Source: Isoetes taiwanensis (taxonomy: Eukaryota; Streptophyta; Lycopodiopsida; Isoetales; Isoetaceae). From it: a DNA stretch of 64,000 bases. The notes beneath the pieces are model-generated. The model saw nothing but the letters and a program-made list of their open reading frames with translations, was not told the origin of the DNA and searched no databases. Location: assembly GCA_021234155.1 (NCBI GenBank), contig JAJEKV010000001.1, positions 23,733,189 through 23,797,188 of the forward strand, written 5' to 3'. Below, in pieces: positions 45,856 through 57,617 of this stretch. A program made the translations under genes and the position numbers. Numbering within the stretch: the first letter of the stretch is position 1; each line of letters starts with the position of its first letter.

Positions 45856-48362
45856 CTTATCTGTTACATTCTGGTTCAAGGAGATGGCTGGTGTAGCCTC
45901 TTGGACCTGCCAGGACAAAGGTGTTACCAACTGCTATATTGAATAAATTATATATAAAAAGAGGTATACCTCTGCCATGTCTGCTCTCCAAACCCTGAAG
46001 AAACCCTCATCCATGCCCCGTGCAGCAGCAAGGGCTTGGACATCTACCCCTATTTCAGCCATCTTCCTAATGTGCTTGGCCTTGTCAATTGCAGGCATAC
46101 CTTCATTTCCTGGCCCTGTGTTGGCTGCAGCATAGTTAATCCAATCTTGTGTGTCCATCCTCAAGGAGCGTGCAAGAGGGCTGAACTGTCTTTGACTGCT
46201 GGCAAGATCCCATCTCTTCAAGGGGCTCCTAATGTTGCTTACCTTGTTTGCTGTAGGTCTGACCAAAGGAATACACCCCTCTATCCTGATTGACTAAGGG
46301 TTGACCTCGTCTCCCTCACATAAGTGAGTGTCTTCGAGACTGCACTCCACATCTTGTGTCTAGTAGGTGGTTTGGCTGGCTGCTCGGAACATAGACCTCA
46401 GAATTATCCTCATCCACATTATTTCTAGGTGCACTGCAATGAGTAGGACTTAAACCATGTCTGCCTTTCAGCCTGAGCCTAACTGCCAGCCTCCTTTGCT
46501 TTGCAGCCTCATTCAGTGGTCTTTGGTAACCAAATACAGTCCGAACTCTTGATTGGCCAGCTGGATACATGAAATCCCTCAGCCTCTTAGAGGAGGCCTC
46601 ATACAAGGCCTCTGCTTACTTTCTACTCTCCCTTTCAGCTTTGTTTGCAGCAGCCCTTCTACTAGCCTCCTCTTTCTCTACCCTCCTCTTTGCTGCCTCA
46701 ATCTTCTTCAGGGCTACCTGCTCCCTCTTAAGCCTTTCAGCCTCTTCCCTTCTTGTCTTCTCTGCTGCAAGAGCTTGGCAGAAGCCATCACTGCTGACAT
46801 GAACTCTGCCATGCAGATTAGGAGCAATGCCTCTCCTTCTCGAGGTTGTCCCTTGTGTACTTGGCTCTGCTTGGACCTGTGAGGTTTGGCCACAATCAAT
46901 TCCTACAGGCTGGTGGAGGAGGACCTGCTGCATAGTCCCATGTGTAGCACCAGCATGTTCACGTGATGCCTGGACATGCTCTTCCCATTGTAGATCCACT
47001 TCTTGTCTGTTGTAGCCCTCCACAACATTGGTTTCCATATCCATGCCCTGCACACAACCCTCGAATTGCTCCAACGGTACATCATTCTCATGCAATACAT
47101 TGGGTACATCATTCTCATGTTCATCTACAACCTCAGTTGATGGTTGTCCAATGGATGGTGCAGGCACATACACGTCTTCCCTTGCAAACCATCATCCTTC
47201 CCTTCCAGGAACCACTTTTGTTGCGTTAAATGGCCATATTCCAGTTGCCATGAAAACCTGCCTTTATGTTGGACACTGTTAGACCAGCTGCAATGGCCTA
47301 GGAAATGAGTTCAGCTATGTCTTCCCTCTTTGGTTCAGTCCCACCCTTCCTTACCGTATAGTCTGCCCTTAGTCTTTTGAATGCAGCTTTGAATGGTGCA
47401 AAGCAAGATACATCTAGTGGTTGTAGCCCATGTGATGTGTGAGCAGGTAGTAGGGCAAAATGTATACCCATCTCTTTGGCAGCAAGGATGACATCCAGTT
47501 CCACATTGCTACCATGGCCATCCAGCAGTATGAGATGAGGTCGATCAGGTGACACCCCTCCAGGGACTCTGGACTGAAAATGAGATAGTCATGACTTAAA
47601 CAATTCAGTGGTCATCCAAGCTGATTGCTGCACTGCTTGAATTGCTCCCTCTTCACACCTGGCTATGTTGTCTTGCCTCATCCTTGTACCCTTCAAAATA
47701 TAGAGATTAGGCAGCTTGAACCCTTCTGCATTGACACACACTAAAATAGTCACCCATTCCCTTGTATTCATAACTAGCTCGCTAACCCTATTCTCCCCTT
47801 TCCTGGCAATTATCCTCAAACCTTTTACTTTCCCAGCTTGGATCCCTGTTTCGTCTGCATTCCAAATTCTTGAGGGGGGGAAGCTGAACTTATCATATAC
47901 TTCTTTCAGCCCTGTGTAGAAGCCATCCAAGTTGGCTTGATTCATTGCCCGGGCACGTGAAACCTCCAATGTTTCGGCACTCCTAAGGGAAATCTCAGGG
48001 TGCCTTTGCTTGAAAAGCTTCCATCATTGGCTCCCTGGCACACCATCAAAGGCCGAAGTACCCTCCCTTGCCATCTCGGCTGCACGCTCCTTCATAGCAG
48101 CCAAAGTCACGCCCATACCCTGTTCTGCCGTGCCTATTGCCCAATCAACCAATTCCTTCTCTTGGGCTGGTGTAAGGATCTGGGGATGCCTTGCATTCTT
48201 CTTGGAAATCCGCCCATATAGCCAATCCCCGATAGACGACTCTGGTATGCCTGACCGTCTAGATGCCTCTCTAATTGAAATCCCATTCTCACTTACCTCG
48301 TCAAGTGCTGTCGACATCTCTTTCTCTGTCCATTGTCCTCGCTTTCTTGGCCTCCTTAACAT
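45856..48362 (-). mobile_element. Pogo/Tigger-like DNA transposon, decayed transposase
   Basis: Read on the minus strand, 48362-48024 carries a pipsqueak-type helix-turn-helix (GQWTEKEMSTALDEV, then SIREASRRSGIPESS). 47969-47589 has the first DDE block (WNADETGI). 47555-47298 has the second (ILLDGHGSN, then LPAHTSHGLQPLDV). TGIWPFN follows near 47240. In-frame stops lie at 48024-48026, 47589-47591 and 47298-47300, and the frame shifts near 47245. A long tail follows: a coiled-coil rich in K, R and E (46780-46616), and a part with splice-like borders (exon 45856-45906, intron 45907-45969). Terminal inverted repeats were not located. Confidence 0.88.
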
Positions 48363-48369
48363 TGCAGGT

Positions 48370-50870
48370 GCAGATCCGCTAGCTGATGCTCCTTTCTTCT
48401 TGGCTCTGGGCGCACAGACCCGCTAGCTAGCTGCTGTCATTGCTGCCAGTGCTCGGAACTGTGGCATCGATCTGTGGTCGGGTCCTAGTCGACACCATCG
48501 CTCTAGTATGTAGCGAAAACAGGGGACAGCCTTGATTCTTGGCCGGATTGAGAAATTGTTGATGGAATTTCTCGAGCCAGCTGGGTAATCTTGATAATCC
48601 ATCTCATTCGAGGCGATTATGGCTGGAATTAGCCCGTCAATTCCAGCCCTCAGCATTGAATCATGCCTCGGGATGGCCACGATGGGGGGTACTCTGGTGC
48701 GCGAAGGATGGCTCTCTGGTACGGGGCAACGTGGATCCAAGGGTGACGAACGAGCGTCACTTATCACGCGTTGGGAGGGCGCCTGGGACAGCGAGGTAAG
48801 GGTACTTTGGTACCACAGTGTATGGTACGTCTGCGAATGCGAGCAACCCCACCCTAGTGTGATTACGTTGGCAAATGCTTTTCACAAAAATTTGGATTGG
48901 AAAAAAAAATGTTTAACGAAAAATTAGGGCTTTGTTTTTAAAGCTAAGAGAAAATTTAAATGAACTTCAATGGCTAAGATGAAATTGGACAAGATTGATT
49001 AGAGGGGCAGAACGAAATCCCTTTTTATTGAAAATGCATGAACTAATACTAAGAGCAGATCAAGGACCAGCAGGGCAGGCCGACCAGGTTTTAGAAAGGA
49101 GCAGCCAGTCCAGATTTTGGCAAGAATATCAAGCAAGTTTGAGCTATCGTGAAGGGGTGATGGTAGAGCTGAAGCATAGATGAAGAAGCTTCGATTGACA
49201 TACAAAAGCGAAAAAAGCGATGAGCTTGATCCAAAGCAGTGATGCTATATTAGAAGCAGTCATAAGTGTATGTTGCATTCATACTGTGTGTTGCCTCAGT
49301 TCAGCTACTATGGAGGCAGCGGAGGACATGCAACTCCAAGCTCTGGCTCAGGCAGCCAAACATCCAATTTTGGCAGGCCAAGCTCTGGCTATGGTAGCCC
49401 AATGCCCAATTCCAGCAGTAGCCCAAGTTCCCGCTGCCCACACTCTGGCCACCATGGTTCCACTTCAGCTCCAGGGCTCCACCAGCATATGGCAGTGCAC
49501 ATGGAGCTCCGACCAGCATAATCGGGTTTGGGAAGTTGGGGATTGGAAAAGGCGATCCTGATGAGATGCTACCATAGGCAGCTCTGACGCTGATTCTGTC
49601 CATGGATAATCATATTCAAACATGAACTGCAAAAACATATAGGGCAAGTTGTTCTTACAAATATGGTAGACTGGAAGCCCTGCCAGATTCAAAAATGAAA
49701 TGTATGCGCATTTTGAGTCCGGATTACTCTCTGCCACATTCTGTAAAAAAAAGCAATATAACAAGCACCACAGTTGCAAGGGAATCAAAGGTGCTCCTTT
49801 AGGGGATTCAAGTAGCTATGCAAGTATAATGTGTGGGCATTTTTTGATTGGCGTTTGGCACCCTCCCAGGGGAGGGGCTTTTGCCATGCCCTGCCATGCC
49901 ATAAAGTATGACACTCTTAGGGCAGGGGTTTTTGCCATACCATAAAGTATGACGGCAAAGGCTTCTGTTGGGAAAAAAATCAAAATTTATTGTTGTGTGT
50001 TATGGTACTGGGAATGTATTTTTTATTTTTTATTTTTGTCTAGAACAAAAAGCACATCATCTTCCATAACACACAAAATATGACACAAAAATGCAAAGGA
50101 ATAGATATTGAACCATATTTCATAAAAAAAGAAATTTCTTGAACTTTTAATTAGCTAATATGGCCTGCAACCGTCTAAAACAGGTCAATGCAAATGCCCA
50201 ATCAGACAAAAAACATCTGCCGAAGGCTATTTTCCATCTTCAGTGCTAGAAAAATAGATATGCAATGATCCATGTACATTACAAGATGCACTCCGATTAC
50301 CTGTTTCATCTTCAGGATCACTTTGAAGTAGCCAAACAGACTTAACAAAAAGAAGAAAAACCAATAGGAATTAACAAGAACTTATTTAGATGCGGTTATG
50401 CTATCCAGTGCAAACTTGAAACAAAATTATCCAGTGCGGGGGATAATTAGAAATATCCGCGTACCAATAAACATCTATAGGCATGGTTGCAAATGGATGC
50501 CGGTTGTCTTCTGCAACGTCGGATCTCGCCTCCGTTTGTTCATAGTCCTTTCCAACATATTGTTGCTTACAGATTAGATCTGCCATTCTCATAATAATAG
50601 CTTTTCTAACCGATCCTTGCTCTGGCACTACCATAGAGAGAAGAATGGGCAACAGGCAGAGTCACTTGGAATAGCCAATTTCGGCCAGTCACAAAGGATA
50701 TCTAGTTATATTCTAGCATCTACCCGAAATATGCCCTATGCCCACATAAACAAGGGGTTGCCATTAGGGGCAATCCAAAAATTAGAGGACGCAAAAACTC
50801 GACATTGTCTAGGGTTTCGTTGTTCACAGAGTCCGCAAGGGGTTTTGTGAGGCCGAACAGTTTAGTAGCG
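48370..50870. other. Transposon 5' flank and intergenic sequence
   Basis: A minus-strand frame at 48423-48767 precedes the transposase but has no known domain. A plus-strand serine/glycine/proline-rich frame at about 49290-49521 begins after a CAG and may be an old exon of low complexity. A diverged repeat containing TTTTGCCAT and CCATAAAGTATGAC occurs at 49873-49912 and 49924-49953. No firm gene is seen. Confidence 0.4.
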
Positions 50871-50879
50871 GACTGTGAC

Positions 50880-51160
50880 GCCCATTGAGACCGGTCAAGA
50901 GATCTTAGTGATGTGCATGTAGGGCATTCCCAAGACATCGGCATAAATGGGTAGAAGCGACTACTCATAAACATCTAGATGGTTTTGACCAGTTGGTTAA
51001 GGGCATCTCGATTAGGAATGTTACATTTGGTATCCGAGCGAGGTCTCAAGTTTGAGCCTCCATAGATGCCTATATATATGGGGTCTATCTTGTAAAGGTT
51101 CTTGATTGTATTATGATGCTCAACGACGAGCATAGGTCTAGTGGGAGAGGTTGTGACGAG
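50880..51160 (+). mobile_element. tRNA-like SINE candidate, copy 1
   Basis: An A-box-like CAGTTGGTTAAGGGC (about 50990-51004) and a weak B-box-like AAGTTTGAGCC (about 51048-51058) lie within a segment whose first part, from GACCGGTCAAGAGATCTTAG to GGAATGTTACATT, recurs at 51782-51912. Repetition plus tRNA-like boxes suggest a SINE. A tail and target duplication were not established. Confidence 0.4.
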
Positions 51161-51163
51161 CCC

Positions 51164-51780
51164 ATGAAATGAAATGAAATGAAATGTATTACGTCTTGTG
51201 GAGGCCTCGCAGGCCTATAAGACGACAATGTTTACATGTTTTCATAAAAAAGTTGATGAGTTTCAGTTTCCTCATCTAACTCCTCACTCTCACTTTCATC
51301 TTCACTTTCCTTTAAAAGAATATTCACATTGTGTACACATGTTTCCCTGTAGAGTATCACTTCTATCAGGAAGGAGCCTATTTTATCACCTTGGAGTAGA
51401 AAGAACGTGTAGAGATCGTTTGCCTCAATCCCATAGCGGTCTCTTATCATCTTGTAAGCCGAACATCTCAACGAAACATGATCTTCGTCTTCTATATCTC
51501 CACTTCCACATACTTTGCACTCTCTCATCATTCTGGGGATGGACCGCCCCCATCTTCCTACTTCAATACCAAGGCGGTGTGACCTTAAGCGTATCCTGCT
51601 AATTGCATGCCTCTTTCAAGCTGATATATCTTCACGTAAATGTGCAGCAATACTCAGCTCTGGGTTCATATTTTGTTTGTACAGGTTCATTTTAGTCTGA
51701 GGGTTCTGCCATAATTTCCGCTTCACCTTACCACATACCCATTGCCGTAGATCTCCATCATATAGAACTGCATCCTCCCA
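51164..51780 (-). mobile_element. 5'-truncated LINE (second family), C-terminal zinc finger
   Basis: On the minus strand the frame reads VWEDAVLYDGDLRQWVCGKV. After one stop it continues through SRIRLRSHRLGIEVGRWG, then the zinc-finger motif CKVCG...H...C, and ends in an acidic tail. This aligns with the C-terminus of the LINE at 54.9-55.4 kb. After a short spacer come a terminal hairpin with outer stem CGTCTT/AAGACG and inner AGGCC/GGCCT (51192-51224) and an (ATTTC)n tail at 51164-51186. The three-arm module is absent from this subfamily. Confidence 0.87.
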
Positions 51781-51781
51781 G

Positions 51782-51912
51782 ACCGATTGAGAGATCTTAG
51801 TAGTGTGCATGTGGGGCATTTTCATGACACCGATATAAATGGGCTACTCATAAAGATCTAGACAGTTTTATCTAGTTGGTTAACGGCATGTCTATTAGGA
51901 ACGTTACATTGG
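51782..51912 (+). mobile_element. tRNA-like SINE candidate, copy 2 (truncated)
   Basis: This repeats the first 130 or so bases of copy 1 (GACCGATTGAGAGATCTTAG, then TAGTTGGTTAACGGC and GGAACGTTACATT) but stops before the B-box. It directly abuts the 5' end of the truncated LINE. Confidence 0.55.
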
Positions 51913-52201
51913 CATGGCCAATGGAGCAAAGCAAGGCAAGCAAACTATGGTGCCATTTTCCAAGTGCCAACTGGCATTATGTACAATTTTCATCAAACAA
52001 TACAGATCCTGAAGTAGATCTTAAATTGCAACAAAGCAAGGCAGGACTGGAAATGCAGCAAAGCAAAATGGTACATCTTCTACGAGAGCCAGTTGGCTAT
52101 GACAGAGCCATTCCTTGAATTCTTGTTTTGCAGATGCAGCTGCCAAATTGAAACCATGTGGTAAGGCCACCTGTATTTTGCCAAGATTACGAGAATAGCC
52201 A

Positions 52202-52585
52202 GTGCTAAGAAGACTAAGAATCTATACAGGGTTCCTAGAGTATGATTTTAAAGAGAGTAGTAGCAGCAACAAAGGTATCCATGATTTCTCTCTCATAGGG
52301 ATTAGATTTCTGAGAAAGTTCTTCAGGGAAGTCGAAAGCAGATTCACGGTTGAATCTGCGTCTAATGATAGATATGGTTGACAGATCATTCCAGTGGCTA
52401 TGTGCTAAAAAGCTTAAGAAGATATATAGGTTCCAACGTATGATTTTAAAGAAGGCAGTAAAGGGAGCAGATTTCTGAGAAAGTTCTTTAGGGAAATCGA
52501 AAGCAGATTCACGATTTTGTGCGTAGATGACTTACTGCGTCTAATGATAGATATGGTTTGCAAATCATTCCGCTGGCCATGAACT
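52202..52585. repeat. Tandem duplication of about 200 bp
   Basis: Unit 52202-52400 and unit 52402-52585 share GTGCTAA...AAGA, TATGATTTTAAAGA, CGAAAGCAGATTCACG and GCGTCTAATGATAGATATGG in order, with small indels. Confidence 0.85.
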
Positions 52586-52704
52586 CTAAGCCATAGCTGA
52601 GATGATTTCAATAAATGAAATTGTCATTCCAAGAGATGGCAGCAATAATTTGTTAGTTTTTGGCAGTAAACATTGAATTGCTTTATCCGTTTAAGCTTTA
52701 TAAT

Positions 52705-52855
52705 AAAGGAATATTCTACAGAACATCATCATAATTAAGGAATATTCTGAAGATTTTCATTGATAATCCTTGAAATATGCTGAAGATTATCATTGATAAT
52801 CCTTGAAATATTCTAAAGGTTATCATCGATAATCTTTCGAATATTCCAAAGATGC
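52705..52855. repeat. Degenerate repeat of about 36 bp
   Basis: Four units share the words GAATATTCT, GAAGATTATCA and TTGATAATCCTTGAAATA. No gene overlaps them. Confidence 0.8.
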
Positions 52856-53143
52856 TGCAAGTTACAGCTTTTAACCTCAATTCGATCTAATGGTTACCAA
52901 CGATTAGATCGTAATAATCTTCGAGCTCTATGGCATGTAATCTGGTTTTGGCTTTCTAATTGGTTGGCATTTTTAGCCTCTATTCTATACTCCAATATTC
53001 AATCTTTCTTGCAAGGCATTCTCAAATGGTAAACATAGCTATAAGCTAACCTCAAAGATGACAGTTCTAGTTCAATTGGCAGCACAACATCAATGCCATA
53101 AACTAAGTTGAAAGTATGATTGTTGGATGCCTTGATGGTAACT

Positions 53144-54462
53144 CTATAAACCCAAAGTGCATCTCTTGTTCACCTCTACTGTGTTCTGCAAAATGTTCTT
53201 CAATACTTTGTTAGTAGTTTCAGAACTTTTGATGTGTTTGACCTTAAGAATGCTCAACAGATTATCAATAACCTCATTGACAAATGATGTACTTTTATCT
53301 GAATGCAATTTCAAAGGGATACTAAATATGACACATACATGTTCATGTAAAAACCTAGCAGGTGTGAGGGCATTTGCTTGCCTCAAGGGGATTGCTTTTG
53401 CCCACTTGGTGAAGTAATCCATTGCCACAATGATATGCTGATCTTGGTTTGCAGAACATTGGTTAATGTGACCAACATAATCAAGTCCTCAAATCTGGAA
53501 TGGTTCTAGAGAAACAATGGGATTCAAGGCAGCTGGGGGAACTACCATTGATGGCTTGTCTTAGTGATGTCATAATAGTCCCTAAAAACAATAGGCCAAT
53601 AGTAACTAGACCTTAGAATCTTCTTTGTTGTGGTGTCCCAAGCAAGATATCCTCTACAAATGTCTTTGTGCATCTCTCTTATGACCATAGCAGCTTCTTC
53701 TTCCTCCACATGCATAAAACATCATCAATCATCTTAAGTTGCCTACATTTTTTTTCTAACCTTCTTTGTTGACTTGGTGTTAGGCCTGAGGGCATCATTT
53801 CATCCTGCAAAACGTTTCTAATGGGTTGTTGCCAACCCTCATGAGTATATTCCTCACAAGTTGACTCCAAATATGCTACTGTACTAGAAAGTCAGTAGTC
53901 TCTACTACATCCTTGTGGTCAAAGAAGATATAAAGCAGATGAAGACTAGGATTTCTAACTTCATGCAACTCTTTTACAAAAACATCAAAACTTTGTAGCT
54001 TACAAGCCTACCTTTGGATCTTTAGCTTGCTAGTTGCCTTACCAAATAGTAATCCCATTGGATTCTGCTTCATGTAAACTTGGACTTAACTTTTCATCAG
54101 TATATGTCCTTTCCTGTTAATCAAGAACATTAATGCAGCATCACTCTTCTCCATATGTGTGTATCTTTCCTCAATTGGGGATCATTGCTTACTTGCACAC
54201 ACTATAGTGTATTTATCCTGCAAAATGGCTAAACCTACAGCTTTCTTAGTACAATAATCTAAACTTCAAATGGCATATCCAAACCTAGAGTTTTCAATGG
54301 AGTAGCTTCACATATAGATTTGATGAGGAAGTCAAAAGCCTCTTGGCATTCTGATGTCCATGTAACAAGGATGAATTTGCTCTCAGACTTGGTGAACTTG
54401 CCCACCCTTGTCGATGTAGACATAGGCCGTATTTTTGTGGAAATGGCACAATATGATTCCAT
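53144..54462 (-). pseudogene. Ty3/gypsy RNase H-integrase remnant
   Basis: Minus-strand pieces appear in order. At 54462-54259 the reading ends in TWTSECQEAFDFLIKS (start of RNase H). At 53870-53679, LTPSQQRRLEKKCRQLKMID lies in the linker before integrase. At 53428-53144 is AMDYFTKWAKAIPL, then PLKLHSDKSTSFVNEVI (integrase core with two catalytic aspartates). Stops and gaps separate the parts. LTRs were not found. Confidence 0.87.
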
Positions 54463-54782
54463 GTATTTCTATGTATAAATCAAGTATTTCATCATTTTTC
54501 CAACAATTTTAAGCGTCAACCATGTGTTTTTAACGGGTCTTAAGGTGAAAAAAAAAATCATGAGGCATTAATATTTACGAGATCTTAGGTCATGGTGAAG
54601 CAAACTTGCTAGAATTTGGTTTTTGAAATATTCAAGAACCTTGGATTATGGAGCTTTACAAGGCACAATGTTTTTCTGATGAAGAAAGGTATCATAAGGG
54701 CATTTGGAAACATTGTAAAAAATAATGAAAGAGGGTAAAAATAAAAGGTCATAATGTGACAATGGTAATGGGGAATAATGCA
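54463..54782. other. Flank between gypsy remnant and LINE
   Basis: No coding sequence is seen. GGAATAA at 54772-54778 may be the left target-site duplication of the LINE (see 57618-57624). Confidence 0.4.
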
Positions 54783-57617
54783 TAGAATATAATAGAATAG
54801 AAAAAAACCCCCTCCCCGCCCTAAAGGGTTGTTTGGGGGAAAAACCGTGACAGGAATAGTTTTGCTGTCAAACTATACAAATACAAATACAAATATAGAC
54901 AGAAATATGTACATGTATCAGGTAAGTGCCCGAGGACTGAGCTGATCTCGGTGATCCATGATCTCTTGAATGTATGAGCCCAACCTCCGTACCGAGCTCG
55001 TGCTCAGCATCTCATGCAGGGGCTGGTTAGGACGGACCAGCTCAGCATAACGTATCCGAATATCATCATATGCCGGACAACTCTGAAGGGTGTGGCATTC
55101 GTCTTCCACAGCTCCAACCTGGCAGCGTTGACAAAGCCTCTCCTGACGCAGCTCCCCAACCCATCTCCATGTCTCAATCCAGAGATGGTGTGCGCCTGTG
55201 CGGATAGAGGCAATGGATCTGTGCTTTTTCATGGGTAGATGAGTATGCATATAGCATTGCGGGGCCCGTTCCAACATGGGATTTATGCGGCGTTGCCATT
55301 TTGACCTGTTCAAGGGTGCTGGCGTCGCATAGCTTATTGAGGAAGCATGCATCAAGGTACTGTCTCAGACTGCGGCGATCTGCCTCTGTTTGCACTTGGA
55401 TGCACCTGTGCTCCTGCACATTCCATCTGGCCAGCCACTGAGCTCTCTTTTCCTGCCAGCAGGCTTTTGGGCGTTGAGGCCCCATTGCCATAGTATAAGC
55501 GAGGTTAGGGAGACGAGTATCGTCCATGCTGACCACCTTCTGGAAGTAGACGATATGTCTGTGAAGGGCTCTTTGAAGAGGCAAGAAACCTGTTTCCTGC
55601 AACAGTATCTAGTATGGGGCTGTAGACTTCACCCCCAGGGCCCATGCGAAGAAAGCTTTTTGCACCTGCTCCAAGTCATTCCAAGTGGCGAGGGAAATCA
55701 CCGGGCCCCAGACCTCGACCTCGTACAAAAGCACAGGTTCTACTAGCACCTTGAGAAGGTGCGATTAGTGGGCCCAATCATATACCTCTGCCTTGTGGCT
55801 ATTGTACTCCATTGCATAGAGTGCCATCCAACTTGCTGTGGCTCGCAGCCGGATTGAATTGTCCCAGGTTATGGCCAACGAGAACTCCACCTCCAAATAT
55901 TTGTAAGCGGACACCACCTCGACATTTTGGCCACGATAAATGAGGATTGGAGGCCTTGGCTGGCGTGCGAACGATACCTGAACTACCTTGGTTTTGGCTA
56001 AGTTGATGTGCATGTCAGTCACCTGGCAAAATGTGTCCAGGGCATCGAAATGGCATTGCATGTCTGCCTGAGTGTATGCTAAGAGGTCCACATCGTCAGC
56101 ATAGATCAGCTGCCTGATGATCTGATGTAGGAGATGAGCTCCAACGCCTCCATTATCAGCGAGCCATCTCTTCAGTTGATCAATATACAGGCCAAATAGT
56201 ATGGAAGAGAGCATCCCTGGCGGACCTCGATACTGCTCTCGAATGGTTGGCCCACTGGTTGCAGCCGGCCGGTGCATGTCTCATATAACCTGTACACTGC
56301 ATTCTGCAGTTCGACAGGGACGTCTAGCTGTTGCAATCTTGCCCATAGCTTTTCCTGTGACATAGTGTCAAAAGCCTTGGCAAAGTCTACGAAGCAGCAA
56401 TACAGATCTTGTTGACGGTTCCTGTTGTCCTTAACCAGAGTCCGCAGCGTGAAGATATGATCTATAGTTGAGTGCCTCGGCCTGAATCCTGTCTGTGTAA
56501 GTGCCCCACTTTTGTTGCCTCTGCCCATCCTGTCAACTACCGCTCGAAGATCCCGGCGAGGAGCTTTGCAAACACTGAACTGATCATGATGGTCCAGTAA
56601 TTGGCCGGGCAATGCATGTCTCCTGCCTTGTAGATTGGGACAACCCTGCTAGTGGTCCATTGCGGGGGAAAACCTTCCTGCAATACCTTGTTGAACATGT
56701 CGGTCAGTACCGGTGCCATGGATGGTCCTGCCCACTTGAGTAACTCTGCGTCCATGCCATCAAGGTCTGGTGCTTTTCCATTGGCTAGACGTTGCAGCCC
56801 CTGCAGTACCTCCGCCTCTGTGATTTCCAGTACTGTGTCCTGCTGGAGGGGTAATGCTGCCCATGCACCCTCAGGGTTGTAGAGCTGCTGTAGATATTGC
56901 CCCCACTGGTCTGGAGTGATGTTTCCTGTGGGCGGCACTGGCCTCCTGAGCACTCTCTGCCAGAAGGTCCTGGGATGACATTCCAGGAGGAAGAACATTT
57001 CCTGTTGATGTGCCGCAATGTACCTGGCCTTTCTAGCCTTAAGGAAAGTGCGGTATTGCTTGACTGCATTCGAGCCTAGAGCAGGGTTTGTGACTTGGTG
57101 GAGCCAACGTTTGCCTTCTTTGCACTTGGCATTGGACCACTGGTTACGTGGAAAGGCCGTAGCTCTCGAGGTTTGCCGGGGGCGACTTCTCCCAAAACAC
57201 CTCTCTGCAGCAGCCCCGAGGACGTCAATGAGTCTGCCTGCCTACTGTTCTAGCGTTGAGCATTGTGAGATGCTTGTCAGATCCTCCGTAAGCATCTGGG
57301 AGTAAGTAGGAGCGCGCTCATAGTCTAGTCTGAGCTGGGGCATACGAGGAGGTGTTGGACAAGCGTCTGGAGCAACCTGCCAAGCCAGCTGCAAGTAGAG
57401 CGGCAGGTGGTCTGAGTCCACCTCCTCATCCCTACCAGCTGTTCCCACTCAAAAATGTTTGACGAGATGCATGTCCTGCTCGGCCACCAAAACATAGTCT
57501 ACTACGCTGGACCCACCTCCCTGATTCTCCTGCCTGCAAGTGTGCTAGCTGGAGGACGGCCACTGTGCTGGTCCATTGCAAATCACTAGGTCAAAGATAC
57601 TGCAGAGCAGCAACACA
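54783..57617 (-). mobile_element. 5'-truncated second-family LINE: endonuclease-RT-zinc finger
   Basis: On the minus strand the element starts inside the AP-endonuclease (FDLVICNGPAQWP, then SSVVDYVL and SDHLPL). It continues with NGKAPDLDGMDAELLKWAG, VDFAKAFDTM, the catalytic YADD at about 56092-56103, and a C-terminal zinc-finger (CQRCQ...H...C) near 55085-55120. It ends at the stop near 54918. Frameshifts near 57440, 56600, 56215 and 55350 plus internal stops disable it. Module F (about 54800-54854) and a (TTCTA)n tail form the 3' end. GGAATAA at 54772-54778 and 57618-57624 may be a short target duplication. The RT is not plant-L1-like; the clade is uncertain (I/Jockey-like at best). Confidence 0.92.

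Noticed and set aside
49270-49521. Serine/glycine/proline-rich protein gene
   Set aside because: Low-complexity frame with no recognised domain and only one splice-like border. The evidence is too thin to call a gene.
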